Origin: Ruminococcus sp. Zagget11
GTDB lineage: Bacteria; Bacillota; Clostridia; Oscillospirales; Ruminococcaceae
Direction: 5' to 3'
Assembly: GCA_001941135.1 (NCBI GenBank)
Contig: MSHL01000025.1
Span: 1 to 47,264, forward strand
Length of the DNA stretch: 47,264 nt
In this document: positions 24,731-34,289 of the stretch, one piece after another
How the letters are laid out: the number at the start of each line of letters is the position of its first letter
Position numbering within the stretch: position 1 is the first letter of the stretch
Position numbers and translations under genes: made by a program
The notes under the pieces: model-generated
Told to the model about the DNA's origin: nothing
Database searches by the model: none
The model's input: only the letters and a program-made list of their open reading frames with translations

Positions 24731-25411
24731 CTAATTTCCCCCTTTCAGCTTATAGCCTATTCCCCTTACCGTTTCAATAAGCTCGCCTGCCGATCCTAAT
24801 TTACGGCGGAGTGTTCGGATATGTACATCAACTGTACGCGTCCCTTGATCAAAGGAATATCCCCAGACCTCATTAAGCAGTCTGTCCCTTGTAAAGCATA
24901 TTTCGGGATTTTCGAGGAAAAGACAGAGCATTTCAAACTCCTTAAGCGTAAGGGAAACGTCCTCGCCGTTTACCCTAATGATGTGCTTTGAGGGACATAC
25001 ATACAGATTGCCCACCTTGTATTCATCCGCATCCTGCAGATCGCTCCCCTTACAGCGGCGCATAACCGCACGTATTCTCGCTACAAGCTCCATCATTCCA
25101 AAGGGCTTGGGTATATAATCGTCTGCACCCTCGTCAAGCCCCACTACCTTGTCATATTCGGTAGTGCGTGCAGTTATCATTATCACGGGAATACTTTTTA
25201 GGGAAACGCTTTTTTTCATCTTATTAAGCACGGAAATGCCGTCCTCCTCGGGCAGCATTATATCAAGCAGAACCAAATCGGGATGCCTGTTATCCAAAGC
25301 ACGCCAAAACTCGGAAGGCTTCTCAAAGCCCTCCGATTCCATTCCCTGCTTGCCGAGAGTATACAAAATCAGCTTGCGTATGCTGTTATCGTCCTCAAGT
25401 ACGTAAATCAC
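24731..25411 (-). CDS. phoP: PhoP/PhoB-type response regulator
   Basis: This OmpR-family regulator of the phosphate regulon has 226 residues: a receiver domain with DD near the N-terminus (VLEDDNSIRK), the phosphorylated Asp in PDLVLLDIMLPEEDG, the Thr/Ser in IMITARTTEYDK and Lys in DYIPKPFGMMEL, then a winged-helix output domain (SLTLKEFEML... VDVHIRTLRRKLG... VRGIGYKL). The GTG at 25411 overlaps the phoU stop as GTGA. Together with PhoR it should control the pst operon itself; possible binding repeats lie upstream of pstS. Confidence 0.93.
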   Translation of the reverse strand: MIYVLEDDNSIRKLILYTLGKQGMESEGFEKPSEFWRALDNRHPDLVLLDIMLPEEDGISVLNKMKKSVSLKSIPVIMITARTTEYDKVVGLDEGADDYIPKPFGMMELVARIRAVMRRCKGSDLQDADEYKVGNLYVCPSKHIIRVNGEDVSLTLKEFEMLCLFLENPEICFTRDRLLNEVWGYSFDQGTRTVDVHIRTLRRKLGSAGELIETVRGIGYKLKGGN

Positions 25412-26091
25412 AGAATATTTCCTCCGCTTCCGTGTCTTCTGCCTGTTATGGAATACTCAACCCACTCGGCTATATTAACCGCATGGTCGCCAATTCTTTC
25501 AAAATACTTGGCTACCATGAGAAGATCCATGCAAACCTCGCCGCAATCGGTATTTTCACCGATAAGTCCGATAAGCTCATTCTTGACCTTATCAAAGAGG
25601 CTGTCAACAATATCATCGTCTGCCATAACCTTTTGTGCAAGCTCCAAATCCTTCTTTACAAAGGAATCCACACTCTCGGTAACCATGTTTATTACCGCTT
25701 TTGCCATTTCCTTTATATGGATTTTCTGCTGTATGTTGCTGTCGCTGACATACTTGGAAAGAAGAGCTATATCGGACGCCTGGTCGCCGATACGTTCCAT
25801 ATCGGAAATCATTTTCGGTGCCGATGAAATGGTTCTGAGGTCTGTTGCCACAGGTTGCTGCTGCAGGAGAAGCCGCATACAAAGTCCCTCTATGCTGCGT
25901 TCCAGTCGGTCAATCTCGTTTTCTATCGCCTGCGTCCTCTCGATAAGCTCCTCCTCGGAAGCACCTTTCGGCTTTTGTACGCCGTCAAGCGCCGCACTGA
26001 CCGATGTAGCTATAGCCTCCTCGCACATTGCGCCCATCTTTATAAGCTCGGAGTTGAGCGTGTCAAGCTGCCGATCGAATTTGTTTCTCAT
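25408..26091 (-). CDS. phoU: Phosphate uptake regulator PhoU
   Basis: PhoU is a cytoplasmic metal-binding helical protein that links the Pst transporter to PhoR and limits phosphate uptake. The 227-residue product shows the two three-helix repeats, with metal-ligand-type motifs such as DRLERSIEGLCMRLL..., RIGDQASDIALL and its second copy YFERIGDHAVNIAEWVEY. ATG 26091 overlaps the pstB stop by one base and its own stop overlaps phoP, so translation is coupled through the operon. Length is as expected. Confidence 0.95.
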   Translation of the reverse strand: MRNKFDRQLDTLNSELIKMGAMCEEAIATSVSAALDGVQKPKGASEEELIERTQAIENEIDRLERSIEGLCMRLLLQQQPVATDLRTISSAPKMISDMERIGDQASDIALLSKYVSDSNIQQKIHIKEMAKAVINMVTESVDSFVKKDLELAQKVMADDDIVDSLFDKVKNELIGLIGENTDCGEVCMDLLMVAKYFERIGDHAVNIAEWVEYSITGRRHGSGGNIL

Positions 26092-26906
26092 TAGCCAAAC
26101 CTCCCCGTAATATAATCCTCTGTCCGCTTATCCTGCGGCATGGAAAACAGCTTTTCGGTTTCGCCGAATTCTATAACCTCTCCCAAAAGGAAAAAGGCTG
26201 TTCTGTCGGAAATTCTCGCTGCCTGCTGCATATTATGGGTAACCATGATTATAGTATACTCCTTTTTTAGCTCCATTGCAAGATCCTCTATCTTAGAGGT
26301 TGAAATAGGGTCAAGCGCCGAGGTGGGTTCATCCATCAGCAGAACCTCAGGCTCTACCGCCAAGGCTCTTGCAATGCAAAGTCTTTGCTGCTGACCTCCC
26401 GACATACCCAGTGCCGATTTTTTCAGTCTGTCCTTGACCTCATCCCATATAGCGGCATTTTTCAGTGCCTTTTCCACAATTTCGTCCAGCTTGACCTTAG
26501 AACGGATACCGTGAGTTCTCGGGCCGTATGCCACATTGTCGTATATGCTCATGGGAAAGGGATTCGACTTTTGAAAAACCATTCCCACACGCTTTCTCAG
26601 CTTATTTACGTCCATAGAGCCGTAAATATCCTCACCGTCAAGGGTAATTTTTCCGGTGATTTTACAGCCCTCAACCAGGTCGTTCATTCTGTTAAGGCTT
26701 TTCAGCACAGTGGATTTTCCGCAGCCCGAAGGACCGATAAACGCAGATATTTCATTTGCGGGCAGCTCCATGGAAATTCCTTTAATCGCTTTAAAATCGC
26801 CGTAATAAAGCTCCATATTCTCTATGCTGATTTTACTCTTACTATTATACACTGTTTTTTTCGTATTTGCAACCTCGGATTTACCCTTTTCCAACGATAT
26901 TTCCAT
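26091..26906 (-). CDS. pstB: Phosphate ABC transporter ATP-binding protein PstB
   Basis: PstB is the ATPase of the high-affinity PstSCAB phosphate importer. The 271-residue protein has Walker [18 protein letters not shown], the Q-loop [16 protein letters not shown], the signature [15 protein letters not shown], Walker [13 protein letters not shown] and the H-loop MVTHNM. The N-terminal 25 residues are an extra hydrophilic tail compared with the shortest homologues, so an internal start near [11 protein letters not shown] cannot be excluded. It lies 18 bases after pstA and overlaps phoU by one base. Confidence 0.95.
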   Translation of the reverse strand: MEISLEKGKSEVANTKKTVYNSKSKISIENMELYYGDFKAIKGISMELPANEISAFIGPSGCGKSTVLKSLNRMNDLVEGCKITGKITLDGEDIYGSMDVNKLRKRVGMVFQKSNPFPMSIYDNVAYGPRTHGIRSKVKLDEIVEKALKNAAIWDEVKDRLKKSALGMSGGQQQRLCIARALAVEPEVLLMDEPTSALDPISTSKIEDLAMELKKEYTIIMVTHNMQQAARISDRTAFFLLGEVIEFGETEKLFSMPQDKRTEDYITGRFG

Positions 26907-26924
26907 AGGGTCTGTACCTCCCGA

Positions 26925-27779
26925 TTATTTTTTCGTCAGCTTGTTTCCCACATATTTGCTTAACAGGTTGATGAGTACAACCAGTACGAGGAGTACAAAT
27001 GCCGTAGCATATGCCTTATCCATATAAAGTCCCTCGTTAAGCAGCGCGTAAACGTGAACCGACAGCGTCCTTGCGGATGAAAACAGATTTTCCGGTATCT
27101 GTCCGTATGTGCCTGCGGTAAATATCAGCGCAGCCGTTTCGCCCACAATACGCCCTATACTTAGTATTATTCCCGAAAGTATTCCCGGCATTGCCGAGGG
27201 AATTATTATACTGAAAATCGTTCTTACCTTGCCTGCACCCAAGCCGAAGCTTCCCTCTCTGTACGAGTCGGGAACTGCAAGCAGCGCCTCCTCCGAGGTA
27301 CGCATAATCGTGGGGAGAACCATCATTGCAAGAGTAATTGCTCCGGAAATCAGGCTGTATCCCCAATGGAGAGCGATATTAAACATAAGAAATCCAAAGA
27401 GTCCGAACACTATGGAGGGTATTCCCGAAAGGGTTTCAGCCGTGATGCGAGCTACCTTTACAAGCTTATTTCCCCTCTTTGCGTATTCGGTAAGATAAAC
27501 CGCCGCACCTATTCCCAAAGGCACTGCTATAACCAGTGTAATCACGGTCATTATAACCGTATTTATGATAGATGGCAGCATGGACTGATTTTCAGCGGTA
27601 AATTTAAGCTCAAACAGCTCCGGTGACAAGTTGGGAACGCCCTTATACACAATATAAACGATAAGTGAAAGGGTTATCCCCACTGTAAACACCATCGCCA
27701 GAACCATTACTATCATAAGAAATAATGAAAATGGGTGCTGCTTGTATGTGCTTAGCTTGTCTTTCAATGTTACTTTCAT
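26925..27779 (-). CDS. pstA: Phosphate ABC transporter permease PstA
   Basis: PstA is one of the two membrane channel subunits of the Pst importer. The start is ATG 27779, which overlaps the pstC stop as TAATG and gives MKVTLKDKLS; an upstream in-frame start inside pstC is rejected. The 284-residue protein has about six membrane segments, the family motif GIPSIVFGLFGF, and the EAA-like cytoplasmic loop DSYREGSFGLGAGKVRTI that contacts PstB. GRIVGETAAL is typical of the family. Confidence 0.95.
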   Translation of the reverse strand: MKVTLKDKLSTYKQHPFSLFLMIVMVLAMVFTVGITLSLIVYIVYKGVPNLSPELFELKFTAENQSMLPSIINTVIMTVITLVIAVPLGIGAAVYLTEYAKRGNKLVKVARITAETLSGIPSIVFGLFGFLMFNIALHWGYSLISGAITLAMMVLPTIMRTSEEALLAVPDSYREGSFGLGAGKVRTIFSIIIPSAMPGILSGIILSIGRIVGETAALIFTAGTYGQIPENLFSSARTLSVHVYALLNEGLYMDKAYATAFVLLVLVVLINLLSKYVGNKLTKK

Positions 27780-28651
27780 TAGCTTTCTTTCCTTTTCAAC
27801 AGCGAGAAACACAGATTAATTATCAGAATAAACACAAGCAGCACAACTCCCGTCGCTATAAGCGCATCCTGATGAAGATCACTTGCATATCCCATTTCAA
27901 GGACGATATTTGCAGTCATTGTACGCACTCCGTCAAGCAGTGAGTCGGGAACAACCGCTTGGTTACCCGCAATCATAACAACCGCCATAGTTTCCCCTAT
28001 TGCTCTGCCCACGCCCAGAATAACGCCTGCCAGCACACCTGATTTTGCCGCAGGCAGCACTACCGCAAAGGCGCTTCTTTCGGGAGTGGCACCCAGTGCC
28101 AGCGAGCCTTCGTAATACTGCTCCGGAACAGCTCTCAATGCCGATTCGGAAACATTGATTATTGTGGGCAAAATCATTATACCCAACAAAATCGATGCGG
28201 TAAGCATATTTTTTCCGCTGCCGCCAAAGAGATTCTGCATAATCGGAACTATTACCACAAGTCCGAAAAATCCGTATACTATGGAGGGTATTCCCGCCAT
28301 AAGGTCAACAGCCGGCTTTATAATCCCATACAGCTTCGGCGGACAAAACTTCGCCAAAAAAACTGCCGACAGGATTCCTATGGGAACACCGACTATTATT
28401 GCCCCGGCAGTAACGTAAATACTGCCGATTATCATAGGGAAAATTCCGAAAAGGTTCTGTAACGGTTTCCATCTGGTGCCGCCCAGAAATTCACCCGCAC
28501 CTATTTCCGCAATTGCCGGTATTCCTCTTTGGAAGAGAAATATGCATATAAGTGCAACCGACAATATCGATGCGCAGGCGGCAATAAGGAACAGTATATA
28601 CATGAAGGTTTCCTTGAATTTTCCGGAAGATGCTTTACTTACCTTATCCAT
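27779..28651 (-). CDS. pstC: Phosphate ABC transporter permease PstC
   Basis: PstC is the partner permease of PstA. The 290-residue protein has six or seven membrane segments beginning with TFMYILFLIAACASILSVAL, the signature GIPSIVYGFFGLVV, the ATPase-contact loop EQYYEGSLALGATPERSAF and GRAIGETMAVVM. It begins 21 bases after the pstS stop and overlaps pstA by one base. Length is normal. Confidence 0.95.
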   Translation of the reverse strand: MDKVSKASSGKFKETFMYILFLIAACASILSVALICIFLFQRGIPAIAEIGAGEFLGGTRWKPLQNLFGIFPMIIGSIYVTAGAIIVGVPIGILSAVFLAKFCPPKLYGIIKPAVDLMAGIPSIVYGFFGLVVIVPIMQNLFGGSGKNMLTASILLGIMILPTIINVSESALRAVPEQYYEGSLALGATPERSAFAVVLPAAKSGVLAGVILGVGRAIGETMAVVMIAGNQAVVPDSLLDGVRTMTANIVLEMGYASDLHQDALIATGVVLLVFILIINLCFSLLKRKES

Positions 28652-28672
28652 AAGTCCTCCCGCTAAAAAGTG

Positions 28673-29519
28673 TTACTCCACTTCGGAAAAATCGGTGATT
28701 TCGCCTAAGTAAATCTGCTTTACCTGCTCGGATGTAAGACCGCTCAGCTCATTTTCGGTGTTTACGATTACCGCAATTCCGTCGGTGGCAATCGTAGTTG
28801 CCGCAAGACCCTGGCTTATTTCCTCGTCCTTGAGGTCACGGGAAGACATACCGATATCGCATACGCCCTCTATTGCAGCTGTAATTCCCGCAGATGAACC
28901 TGTCTGCTGAACCTCAACCTGAACATCGGGGTTAAGCTTCATATATTCCTCGGCGAGTATTTCCATTACAGGGCCTACAGAGGTTGAACCCGAAAGGGAT
29001 ACCTTGCCGCTCTTGCCGGAGGCAGTGTAAGCCGAACCGTCAGACACCTTTATGTAATTTTCCTCTTCGATTATGGACTGACCGTTGCTGCTCATGATGA
29101 AGTCAATGAAATCCTGTGCAACCTCGCTTACGCCCTCGGTCTTTGTAACAATGTTAAAGGGTCTTGCAATGGAATAGCTGCCGTTGTTGATGTTTTCGAT
29201 TGTTCCCGCAGCACCGTCAATTGAAAGAATTTTTACGGAGCTGTCAACTGCACCCATAGATGCATAGCCTATGGCATTTGAATCTCCCGCAATGGTCTGG
29301 AGCATAACAGCAGTGCTGTTTGTAACCTCGGCGGTATCTATAATAGCGTCATTGCCGTCTGCATCAACTATTTCAAAAAGCTCTGTAAAAGCGCCCCCTT
29401 GTTCCCGAACCCTCCTCACGGGTAACAACGTTAATGTTTTCGCTTGCACTGCCGCAAGCAGTCATTGCTGTCATTGCCGCCGCTACAGCCGCAGCCGCAA
29501 GTATTTTCTTTAGTTTCAT
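28673..29519 (-). pseudogene. pstS: Phosphate-binding lipoprotein PstS, +1 frameshift near the N-terminus
   Basis: From ATG 29519 (RBS GGAGGA) the frame encodes a lipoprotein signal peptide ending AMTACGS, then NVVTREEGSGTRG, and breaks at a G5 run (C5 at 29394-29398 on the plus strand). Removing one G gives GTRGAFTELFEIVDADG and an open frame to the stop, 281 residues in all. PstS captures phosphate outside the cell for PstCAB. The two lobes appear in the opposite order to the E. coli type: the EEGSGTRGAF loop comes first and SGSTSVGPVMEILAEEY comes second; I recall the same order in other clostridial PstS proteins. The rest of the operon is intact, so the extra base is likely a sequencing error or a very recent mutation. 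Confidence 0.85.
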
Positions 29520-29589
29520 AAGAATAAATCCTCCTCAAATTTTTCACGGCACATTTTACCGTATATTAGGTTTCTCCTAACTATCTTAC

Positions 29590-29644
29590 AGTATACCTTT
29601 GCAAAGTAAAATCGAAAAGAACCCCTGTGTTAAATTTAAGTAAA
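29590..29644 (-). promoter_or_regulatory. Promoter and possible PhoP box of the pst operon
   Basis: On the minus strand a TATACT -10 (29590-29595) lacks a good -35. Upstream TTTAC (29640-29644), TTAAC (29629-29633) and TTTTAC (29606-29611) fall on 11-base steps with one step missing, like the TTAACA-type repeats bound by PhoP in Firmicutes. The lack of a -35 fits an activated promoter. Tentative. Confidence 0.4.
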
Positions 29645-29648
29645 ATAG

Positions 29649-29690
29649 AAAAAATGCCGGATAAAGCGGCATTTTACGCTTTATCCGACA
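29649..29690 (-). terminator. Terminator of the fucose operon
   Basis: CGGATAAAGCG (29658-29668) pairs perfectly with CGCTTTATCCG (29677-29687). On the minus strand the stem is followed by GCA and a T6 run. It separates fucA from pstS. Confidence 0.9.
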
Positions 29691-29708
29691 TTAGACAGCT
29701 TTTACTTT

Positions 29709-30392
29709 TTAGTCCTTGGGAGGATATTTCTTATATCCGGGGTGCTTTCCCGTAACTCCGTACTGCGGACGCATTCCTATAAGACGGTCAATGTTTTCGC
29801 GGCTTATATCCTTAGCGCCGCCCAACAGTCTTGCCGCCAGTGAAATCTGTGCCTGCAGCTCCAGCGTTTCCATACGGTAATAGGCTGTGGTTAAATCCGC
29901 ACCTACCGTAAGCGCTCCGTGATTTTCAAGGAGCATAACGTCATGCTCCTGCAGATACGGCTCTATGGCTTCGGGTACTTCATATGTAGACGGCGTTCCG
30001 TAGGGGGTCAGGGGAACAGATCCTACGGCAATTACCGTTTCTATCATGCAATAATCGTCAATAGACTGATGTGCGCAGGCAAATCCTGTTGCCACAGGGG
30101 GATGCGCATGAACCACCGCTCCAACATCGGGACGGTCGTGATAGCATTTCAAATGCATCTTTACCTCTGACGATGGCCGCCAGCCCTGTACAGCCTCAAT
30201 TACGTTGAAATCATCGTCTATAAGTCCTATCTTGTCTACGGTAATCTCCGCCTTGCTCACTCCCGTCTGCGTTGCAAGATATCTGCCCTCGGCAACCTTT
30301 ACGGTGACATTGCCGTCATTTGCGGCAACCCAGCCCTTTTGCCACATTTTATGGCAGACCTCAACCATTTTTTCCTTTATATCCTCGTACAT
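29709..30392 (-). CDS. fucA: L-fuculose-1-phosphate aldolase (class II aldolase family)
   Basis: FucA cleaves L-fuculose-1-phosphate to dihydroxyacetone phosphate and L-lactaldehyde. The 227-residue product has GWVAANDGNVTVKV, Glu in RPSSEVKMHLKCYHDRPD, the zinc ligands in AVVHAHPPVATGFA and the third in LLENHGALTVG. The start is ATG 30392 (MYEDIKEKM) with AAAGGA nine bases before; longer forms to 30410 run into the RBS. It is the last gene of the fucose operon, 20 bases after fucU, with a terminator after it. Related aldolases act on rhamnulose or ribulose phosphate, but the fucI and fucU neighbours favour fuculose-1-P. Confidence 0.9.
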   Translation of the reverse strand: MYEDIKEKMVEVCHKMWQKGWVAANDGNVTVKVAEGRYLATQTGVSKAEITVDKIGLIDDDFNVIEAVQGWRPSSEVKMHLKCYHDRPDVGAVVHAHPPVATGFACAHQSIDDYCMIETVIAVGSVPLTPYGTPSTYEVPEAIEPYLQEHDVMLLENHGALTVGADLTTAYYRMETLELQAQISLAARLLGGAKDISRENIDRLIGMRPQYGVTGKHPGYKKYPPKD

Positions 30393-30411
30393 GGGAACCA
30401 TTCCTTTCACA

Positions 30412-30852
30412 CTAATTTACCACAACGCCCTTTTGCAGCATAATATTCGCATAAACCGCGGTTTCTCCCGTTGCCACAATTGCATAGGCACTCTTTGCTT
30501 CCTCGTAAAAAGCAAAGCGCTCTATTTCGCCCACGGCGCTGCTCCCTCTTTCGTCATATTTCGCCACAATACTTTTATACTCGTCCCATATGGGCGCTTT
30601 TGCGGTGTCTCCCGGCATAACCTGCATAAGGTTTACCGGCTTTTCCACATATGTATCCAAGGGGAACAGCTGCAATACAGCATCCAGCAGCTCCGGTACT
30701 CCGTGACCGTCACAGCGGATAACCTTGGCATTTTTTCCTATGCTTTCGCAGGGAAAGTTTCCGTCCGCAATTACAATTCTGTCCGAATGACCCATCTCGC
30801 ATAGAGTTTTAAGTAGCTCGGGAGAAAGAATTGCAGGTATATTTTTAAGCAT
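30412..30852 (-). CDS. fucU: L-fucose mutarotase (FucU/RbsD family)
   Basis: FucU interconverts the alpha and beta anomers of L-fucose to feed the isomerase. The 146-residue protein shows the family motifs LCEMGHSDRIVIADGNFP (with the catalytic His), VIRCDGHGVPELL and the C-terminal ATGETAVYANIMLQKGVV. Length and motif spacing fit FucU rather than RbsD. Its start overlaps the end of the kinase gene by 8 bases, and it lies 20 bases before fucA. Confidence 0.93.
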   Translation of the reverse strand: MLKNIPAILSPELLKTLCEMGHSDRIVIADGNFPCESIGKNAKVIRCDGHGVPELLDAVLQLFPLDTYVEKPVNLMQVMPGDTAKAPIWDEYKSIVAKYDERGSSAVGEIERFAFYEEAKSAYAIVATGETAVYANIMLQKGVVVN

Positions 30853-32311
30853 TTGCCGTCACCTCTTTGTAAATATTAAACGCTTTTTCCCAGTCCTCCG
30901 AGAAATCGGGTTCAAACCAATACAGCTTTTCGTTTTTCCTTACAATTTCACGCAGTCCCGACAGATCCGATATTTCACCCATTGCCATAAGCTGAACGCC
31001 GATATTTCCCAGTGCCGTTGCCTCAATAGGCCCGCTTGCGGTATCACAGCCACAGGCATATGCGGTAAGCTGTGAAAGGAATCTGTCCTTTGTTCCGCCC
31101 CCGAACATATATACCTTATCAAATTTATTGCCTGTGCAAAGCTCCAGCTCCTCCTTGGCAGAACGGTATTTCATGGCAAGGCTGTCGTAAATACACCGCA
31201 TTACCTCCCCCTCTGTACGGGGTACATATTGATTTGTACGCCGACAATAATCCCTTATCCGATTGGGAATATCTCCCGCAGGGGAAAATTCCGCCGCAGC
31301 GGGGTCGATAAAGCAGGTCAATGGCTTAACGCTCTTAGCTGCCTCCTCAAGCTGTGCAAAGCTAAACTCTTTGCCCTCACGCTGCCATTGCCGTCTGCTT
31401 TCCTGTATCAGCCAAAGGCCTGTGATATTTTCAAGGAGGGAGTTTTTATCCTCGCAGCCCAGCTCATTGGTGATATTACGGCGGTAGGAGATGTCGTTTA
31501 TCACAGGCTTATCGGTTTCAGTACCGAACAAGCTCCATGTCCCGCAGGAAAGAAATATAAAATTCTTTTCCTTGGCAGGGCAGGCGGCAAGAGCCGATTG
31601 TGTATCGTGACCGCACACCGCAATAACGTCTATAGGCTTTACGTCAAGCTCCTTACAAATTGAATGGGACAGCTTGCCAAGCACTGTGCCGCTTTTCACG
31701 ATTTCGGGGAACAGCGACTGCTTTATTCCCAATAGGTCAATTACCTCCCGTGACCACTGCTTGCTTTTCTGATCAAAAAGCTGTGTGGTGGAGGCAATGG
31801 ACTGCTCGGCGGAAATATTACCGCAAAGGAAATAACTAAATAGATTCGGCATCATCAGCAGCTTGTCGGCTCTTTCCATGAGATCGGGACGATTTTTCGC
31901 AAGGCTTAAAAGCTGAAACGCAGTATTTATCTCCATAAACTGATTGCCTGTAATGTCGTAAAACCGTTTTTTGTCAATCAGCTTAAAAGCTTCCTCAAGC
32001 ATTCCATCGGTGCGGCTGTCGCGGTAGTGAACGGGATTTTCAAGCAGTTTGCCGTCCTTGTCCAAAAGCCCGAAATCCACGCCCCATGTGTCAACCGCCA
32101 CGCTTTCCACGTCATAGGACTTCGCCTTGATAAGGCTCTGCTTTATTTCATGAAAAAGGCGCAGTACGTCCCAATACATGGTATCGCCCACAATTACAGG
32201 GTCATTGAAGAAACGGTGAATTTCCGTCATGCGGATTTTTTCGCCGTCATATTCTCCCACAATCGCTCTGCCGCTTGACGCACCAAGGTCTATCGCCAGC
32301 ACGCTTTTCAT
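30845..32311 (-). CDS. FGGY kinase: L-fuculokinase (rhamnulokinase-like)
   Basis: The 488-residue sugar kinase has the FGGY N-terminal motif LAIDLGASSGRAIVGEY, VAVDTWGVDFGLLD, a central AVCGHDTQSALAA and C-terminal MFGGGTKDRFLSQLTAYACG with EATALGNIGVQ. The ASSGRA loop is typical of the RhaB subgroup, but its neighbours are fucI, fucU and fucA, and RhaB-like enzymes serve as fuculokinase in several Gram-positive fucose operons, so it most likely phosphorylates L-fuculose. The start is ATG 32311 with AGAGGTGG as RBS; an upstream alternative at 32329 overlaps that RBS. It begins 24 bases after fucI. Confidence 0.88.
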   Translation of the reverse strand: MKSVLAIDLGASSGRAIVGEYDGEKIRMTEIHRFFNDPVIVGDTMYWDVLRLFHEIKQSLIKAKSYDVESVAVDTWGVDFGLLDKDGKLLENPVHYRDSRTDGMLEEAFKLIDKKRFYDITGNQFMEINTAFQLLSLAKNRPDLMERADKLLMMPNLFSYFLCGNISAEQSIASTTQLFDQKSKQWSREVIDLLGIKQSLFPEIVKSGTVLGKLSHSICKELDVKPIDVIAVCGHDTQSALAACPAKEKNFIFLSCGTWSLFGTETDKPVINDISYRRNITNELGCEDKNSLLENITGLWLIQESRRQWQREGKEFSFAQLEEAAKSVKPLTCFIDPAAAEFSPAGDIPNRIRDYCRRTNQYVPRTEGEVMRCIYDSLAMKYRSAKEELELCTGNKFDKVYMFGGGTKDRFLSQLTAYACGCDTASGPIEATALGNIGVQLMAMGEISDLSGLREIVRKNEKLYWFEPDFSEDWEKAFNIYKEVTANA

Positions 32312-32334
32312 TTTACCACCTCTGAACAAAGGTC

Positions 32335-34137
32335 TTACCTGATATTCTTATACATAGGACCGTATGCGGCACAGGCTCTGAAATCCTGTCCCTCCTTATC
32401 CATACCGAACGCATTCCATGCAGCGGGGCGGAAAATCTTCTCCTCCGGTACATTATGCATTGATACGGGTATCCTCAGCATGGAGCAAAGGGTAATGAGA
32501 TCCGCGCCGATATGACCGTAGCTTATTGCGCCGTGGTTTGCACCCCAGTTGTTCATTACATCATAAGCGGATTTGAATGCGCCCTTGCCTGTAACTCTCG
32601 GAGTAAACCATGTGCAGGGCCATGTGTAGTCGGTTCTCTTCCAGAGAATATCGGTAACCTCATCGGGCAGCTTAACCGTCCAGCCCTCGGCTATTTGAAG
32701 TACGGGGCCCAGCCCCTTAACCAAATTGAGCCTTATCATGGTAACAGGCATCTCACAGTCGGTTACATAGCGTGAGGAATATCCGCCACCTCTGAAATAG
32801 CCCAAATCGGCAGGATTCCATGTGGTTTTTGCCATGATATTCTTCTGATCCTCCTCGGTAATCTCATACCAAGGCTTCATAAGGCTGACGCCGTTTTCGT
32901 CCTTTGCGCCGCCGTTGGCATCAAGGCAAGCCGCACCGGAATTGATAAGGTGGATAAATCCTCCCGCCTCTTTAGCCTTGCCTTCAATTTCGTATCCCGC
33001 AGCTCTCTTGACCGATTCGGGCGACCAATATGTACGAACATCCGCAAAAATCTGCGCACGGTTTGTAAGCAGCTTCATAAACAGCATACCCAAGCCATTA
33101 AGCACGTCATTCTCCGTTGCAAGTATATACGGCTCTCTCACACCGTTCCAGTCAAATGTTGTATTGAGAAGCGCTTCGGGGAAATCGCAGTTTGGATAGA
33201 AGTCCGTCCACTGACGCTGACCCTGAAAGCCTGCGGCAATGGCATTGTGACCCACAGCCTCCTCCTCGCGTCCTGCGGGAAGATTGTCGTTGCCGTTCAT
33301 CAAATCCTTAATAATGCACATCATCTTTACGACAAATTCCCATTGCTCGTCCTTTACCTGACGGCTTTTCTGAACCTCGGCAGGATTTTTGTCAAATCCC
33401 TCTATGCAGTATTCCTTTGTCCATTTAAGAGCCTTTTGAAATTCCTCCTCGTCGTAAATACCCTCGCTCATTCGCCTGATAATTTCTACCTCGTCAACCG
33501 ACTCAACTCTCATTCCCAAATATTCCTCGATAAATTCGGGACTGATTATCGAGCCGCCTATTCCCATTGTCACAGAGCCTATCTGCAAATAGCTCTTACC
33601 CCACATAGTAGCCGCCGCAACCGCACAGCGTCCAAAGCGCAGCAGCTTTTCCTTAACATCATCGGGTATGAAGGTATCGTCTGCCTCCTGAACGTCATGA
33701 CCGTAAATTCCGAATGCGGGCAGTCCCTTTTGTGCATGAGTAGCCAATACCGATGCAAGATAAACCGCACCGGGACGTTCCGTTCCGTTAAAACCCCACA
33801 CGCCCTTTATGGTCATGGGATCCATATCCATTGTTTCCGCACCGTAGCACCAACAGGGAGTTACGGTTAATGTAATGTCAACACCGCATTTCTTGAATTT
33901 ATCCGCACAGGCAGCCGCCTCGGCAACTCTGCCTATTGTGGTATCCGCAATAACCACCTTTACAGGCTCACCGTTTGAATAGCGAATATTCTCCTCAAAC
34001 AGCTTAGCAGCCGCCTTTGCCATATTCATTGTCTGATCCTCAAGGGATTCTCTTACCTTAAGATAACCTCTTCTTCCGTCGATGGTGGGACGTATTCCTA
34101 TCACGGGATAATCGCCCACAAGTCTATTCACAGCCAT
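32335..34137 (-). CDS. fucI: L-fucose isomerase
   Basis: FucI converts L-fucose to L-fuculose (and D-arabinose to D-ribulose), the first step of fucose catabolism. The 600-residue cytoplasmic protein starts [20 protein letters not shown], contains [16 protein letters not shown] and [15 protein letters not shown], and later [17 protein letters not shown] and [16 protein letters not shown]; these blocks and the length are characteristic of FucI, including its Mn-binding Glu/Asp region ([10 protein letters not shown] / ATENDVLNG). ATG 34137 follows GGAGG by seven bases. It is the first gene of the operon. Confidence 0.96.
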   Translation of the reverse strand: MAVNRLVGDYPVIGIRPTIDGRRGYLKVRESLEDQTMNMAKAAAKLFEENIRYSNGEPVKVVIADTTIGRVAEAAACADKFKKCGVDITLTVTPCWCYGAETMDMDPMTIKGVWGFNGTERPGAVYLASVLATHAQKGLPAFGIYGHDVQEADDTFIPDDVKEKLLRFGRCAVAAATMWGKSYLQIGSVTMGIGGSIISPEFIEEYLGMRVESVDEVEIIRRMSEGIYDEEEFQKALKWTKEYCIEGFDKNPAEVQKSRQVKDEQWEFVVKMMCIIKDLMNGNDNLPAGREEEAVGHNAIAAGFQGQRQWTDFYPNCDFPEALLNTTFDWNGVREPYILATENDVLNGLGMLFMKLLTNRAQIFADVRTYWSPESVKRAAGYEIEGKAKEAGGFIHLINSGAACLDANGGAKDENGVSLMKPWYEITEEDQKNIMAKTTWNPADLGYFRGGGYSSRYVTDCEMPVTMIRLNLVKGLGPVLQIAEGWTVKLPDEVTDILWKRTDYTWPCTWFTPRVTGKGAFKSAYDVMNNWGANHGAISYGHIGADLITLCSMLRIPVSMHNVPEEKIFRPAAWNAFGMDKEGQDFRACAAYGPMYKNIR

Positions 34138-34161
34138 TTTACTACCTCCATCACATAATAT

Positions 34162-34219
34162 TGCAGCGGCTTTTGCTGCACCTTGTTGATATTATACAAT
34201 AAGGCAACGAATTTGTCAA
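34162..34219 (-). promoter_or_regulatory. fuc operon promoter and candidate operator
   Basis: On the minus strand TTGACA (34214-34219) and TATAAT (34191-34196) are exactly 17 bases apart, a consensus sigma-A promoter. Downstream, TGCAGC (34162-34167) and GCTGCA (34175-34180) form a perfect inverted repeat with a 7-base spacer, placed in the transcript start region. A promoter this strong needs repression, so the repeat may bind a sugar-responsive repressor. No regulator gene is adjacent. Confidence 0.75.
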
Positions 34220-34250
34220 TAGCCTTTGTGTGTTTCATAAAAACAAACAG

Positions 34251-34281
34251 AAAAAATGCGCCCACTGTAAAGCGGACGCAT
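34251..34281 (-). terminator. Terminator of the Shango-type operon
   Basis: A 9-bp stem with two G-U pairs (34257-34265 with 34272-34280), then a T6 run on the minus strand (34251-34256). It follows the helicase stop by about 10 bases. Confidence 0.8.
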
Positions 34282-34289
34282 AATATCAA

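Noticed and set aside
32950-33870. 306-codon frame antisense to fucI
   Set aside because: Shadow of the fucI coding sequence, with no family resemblance.
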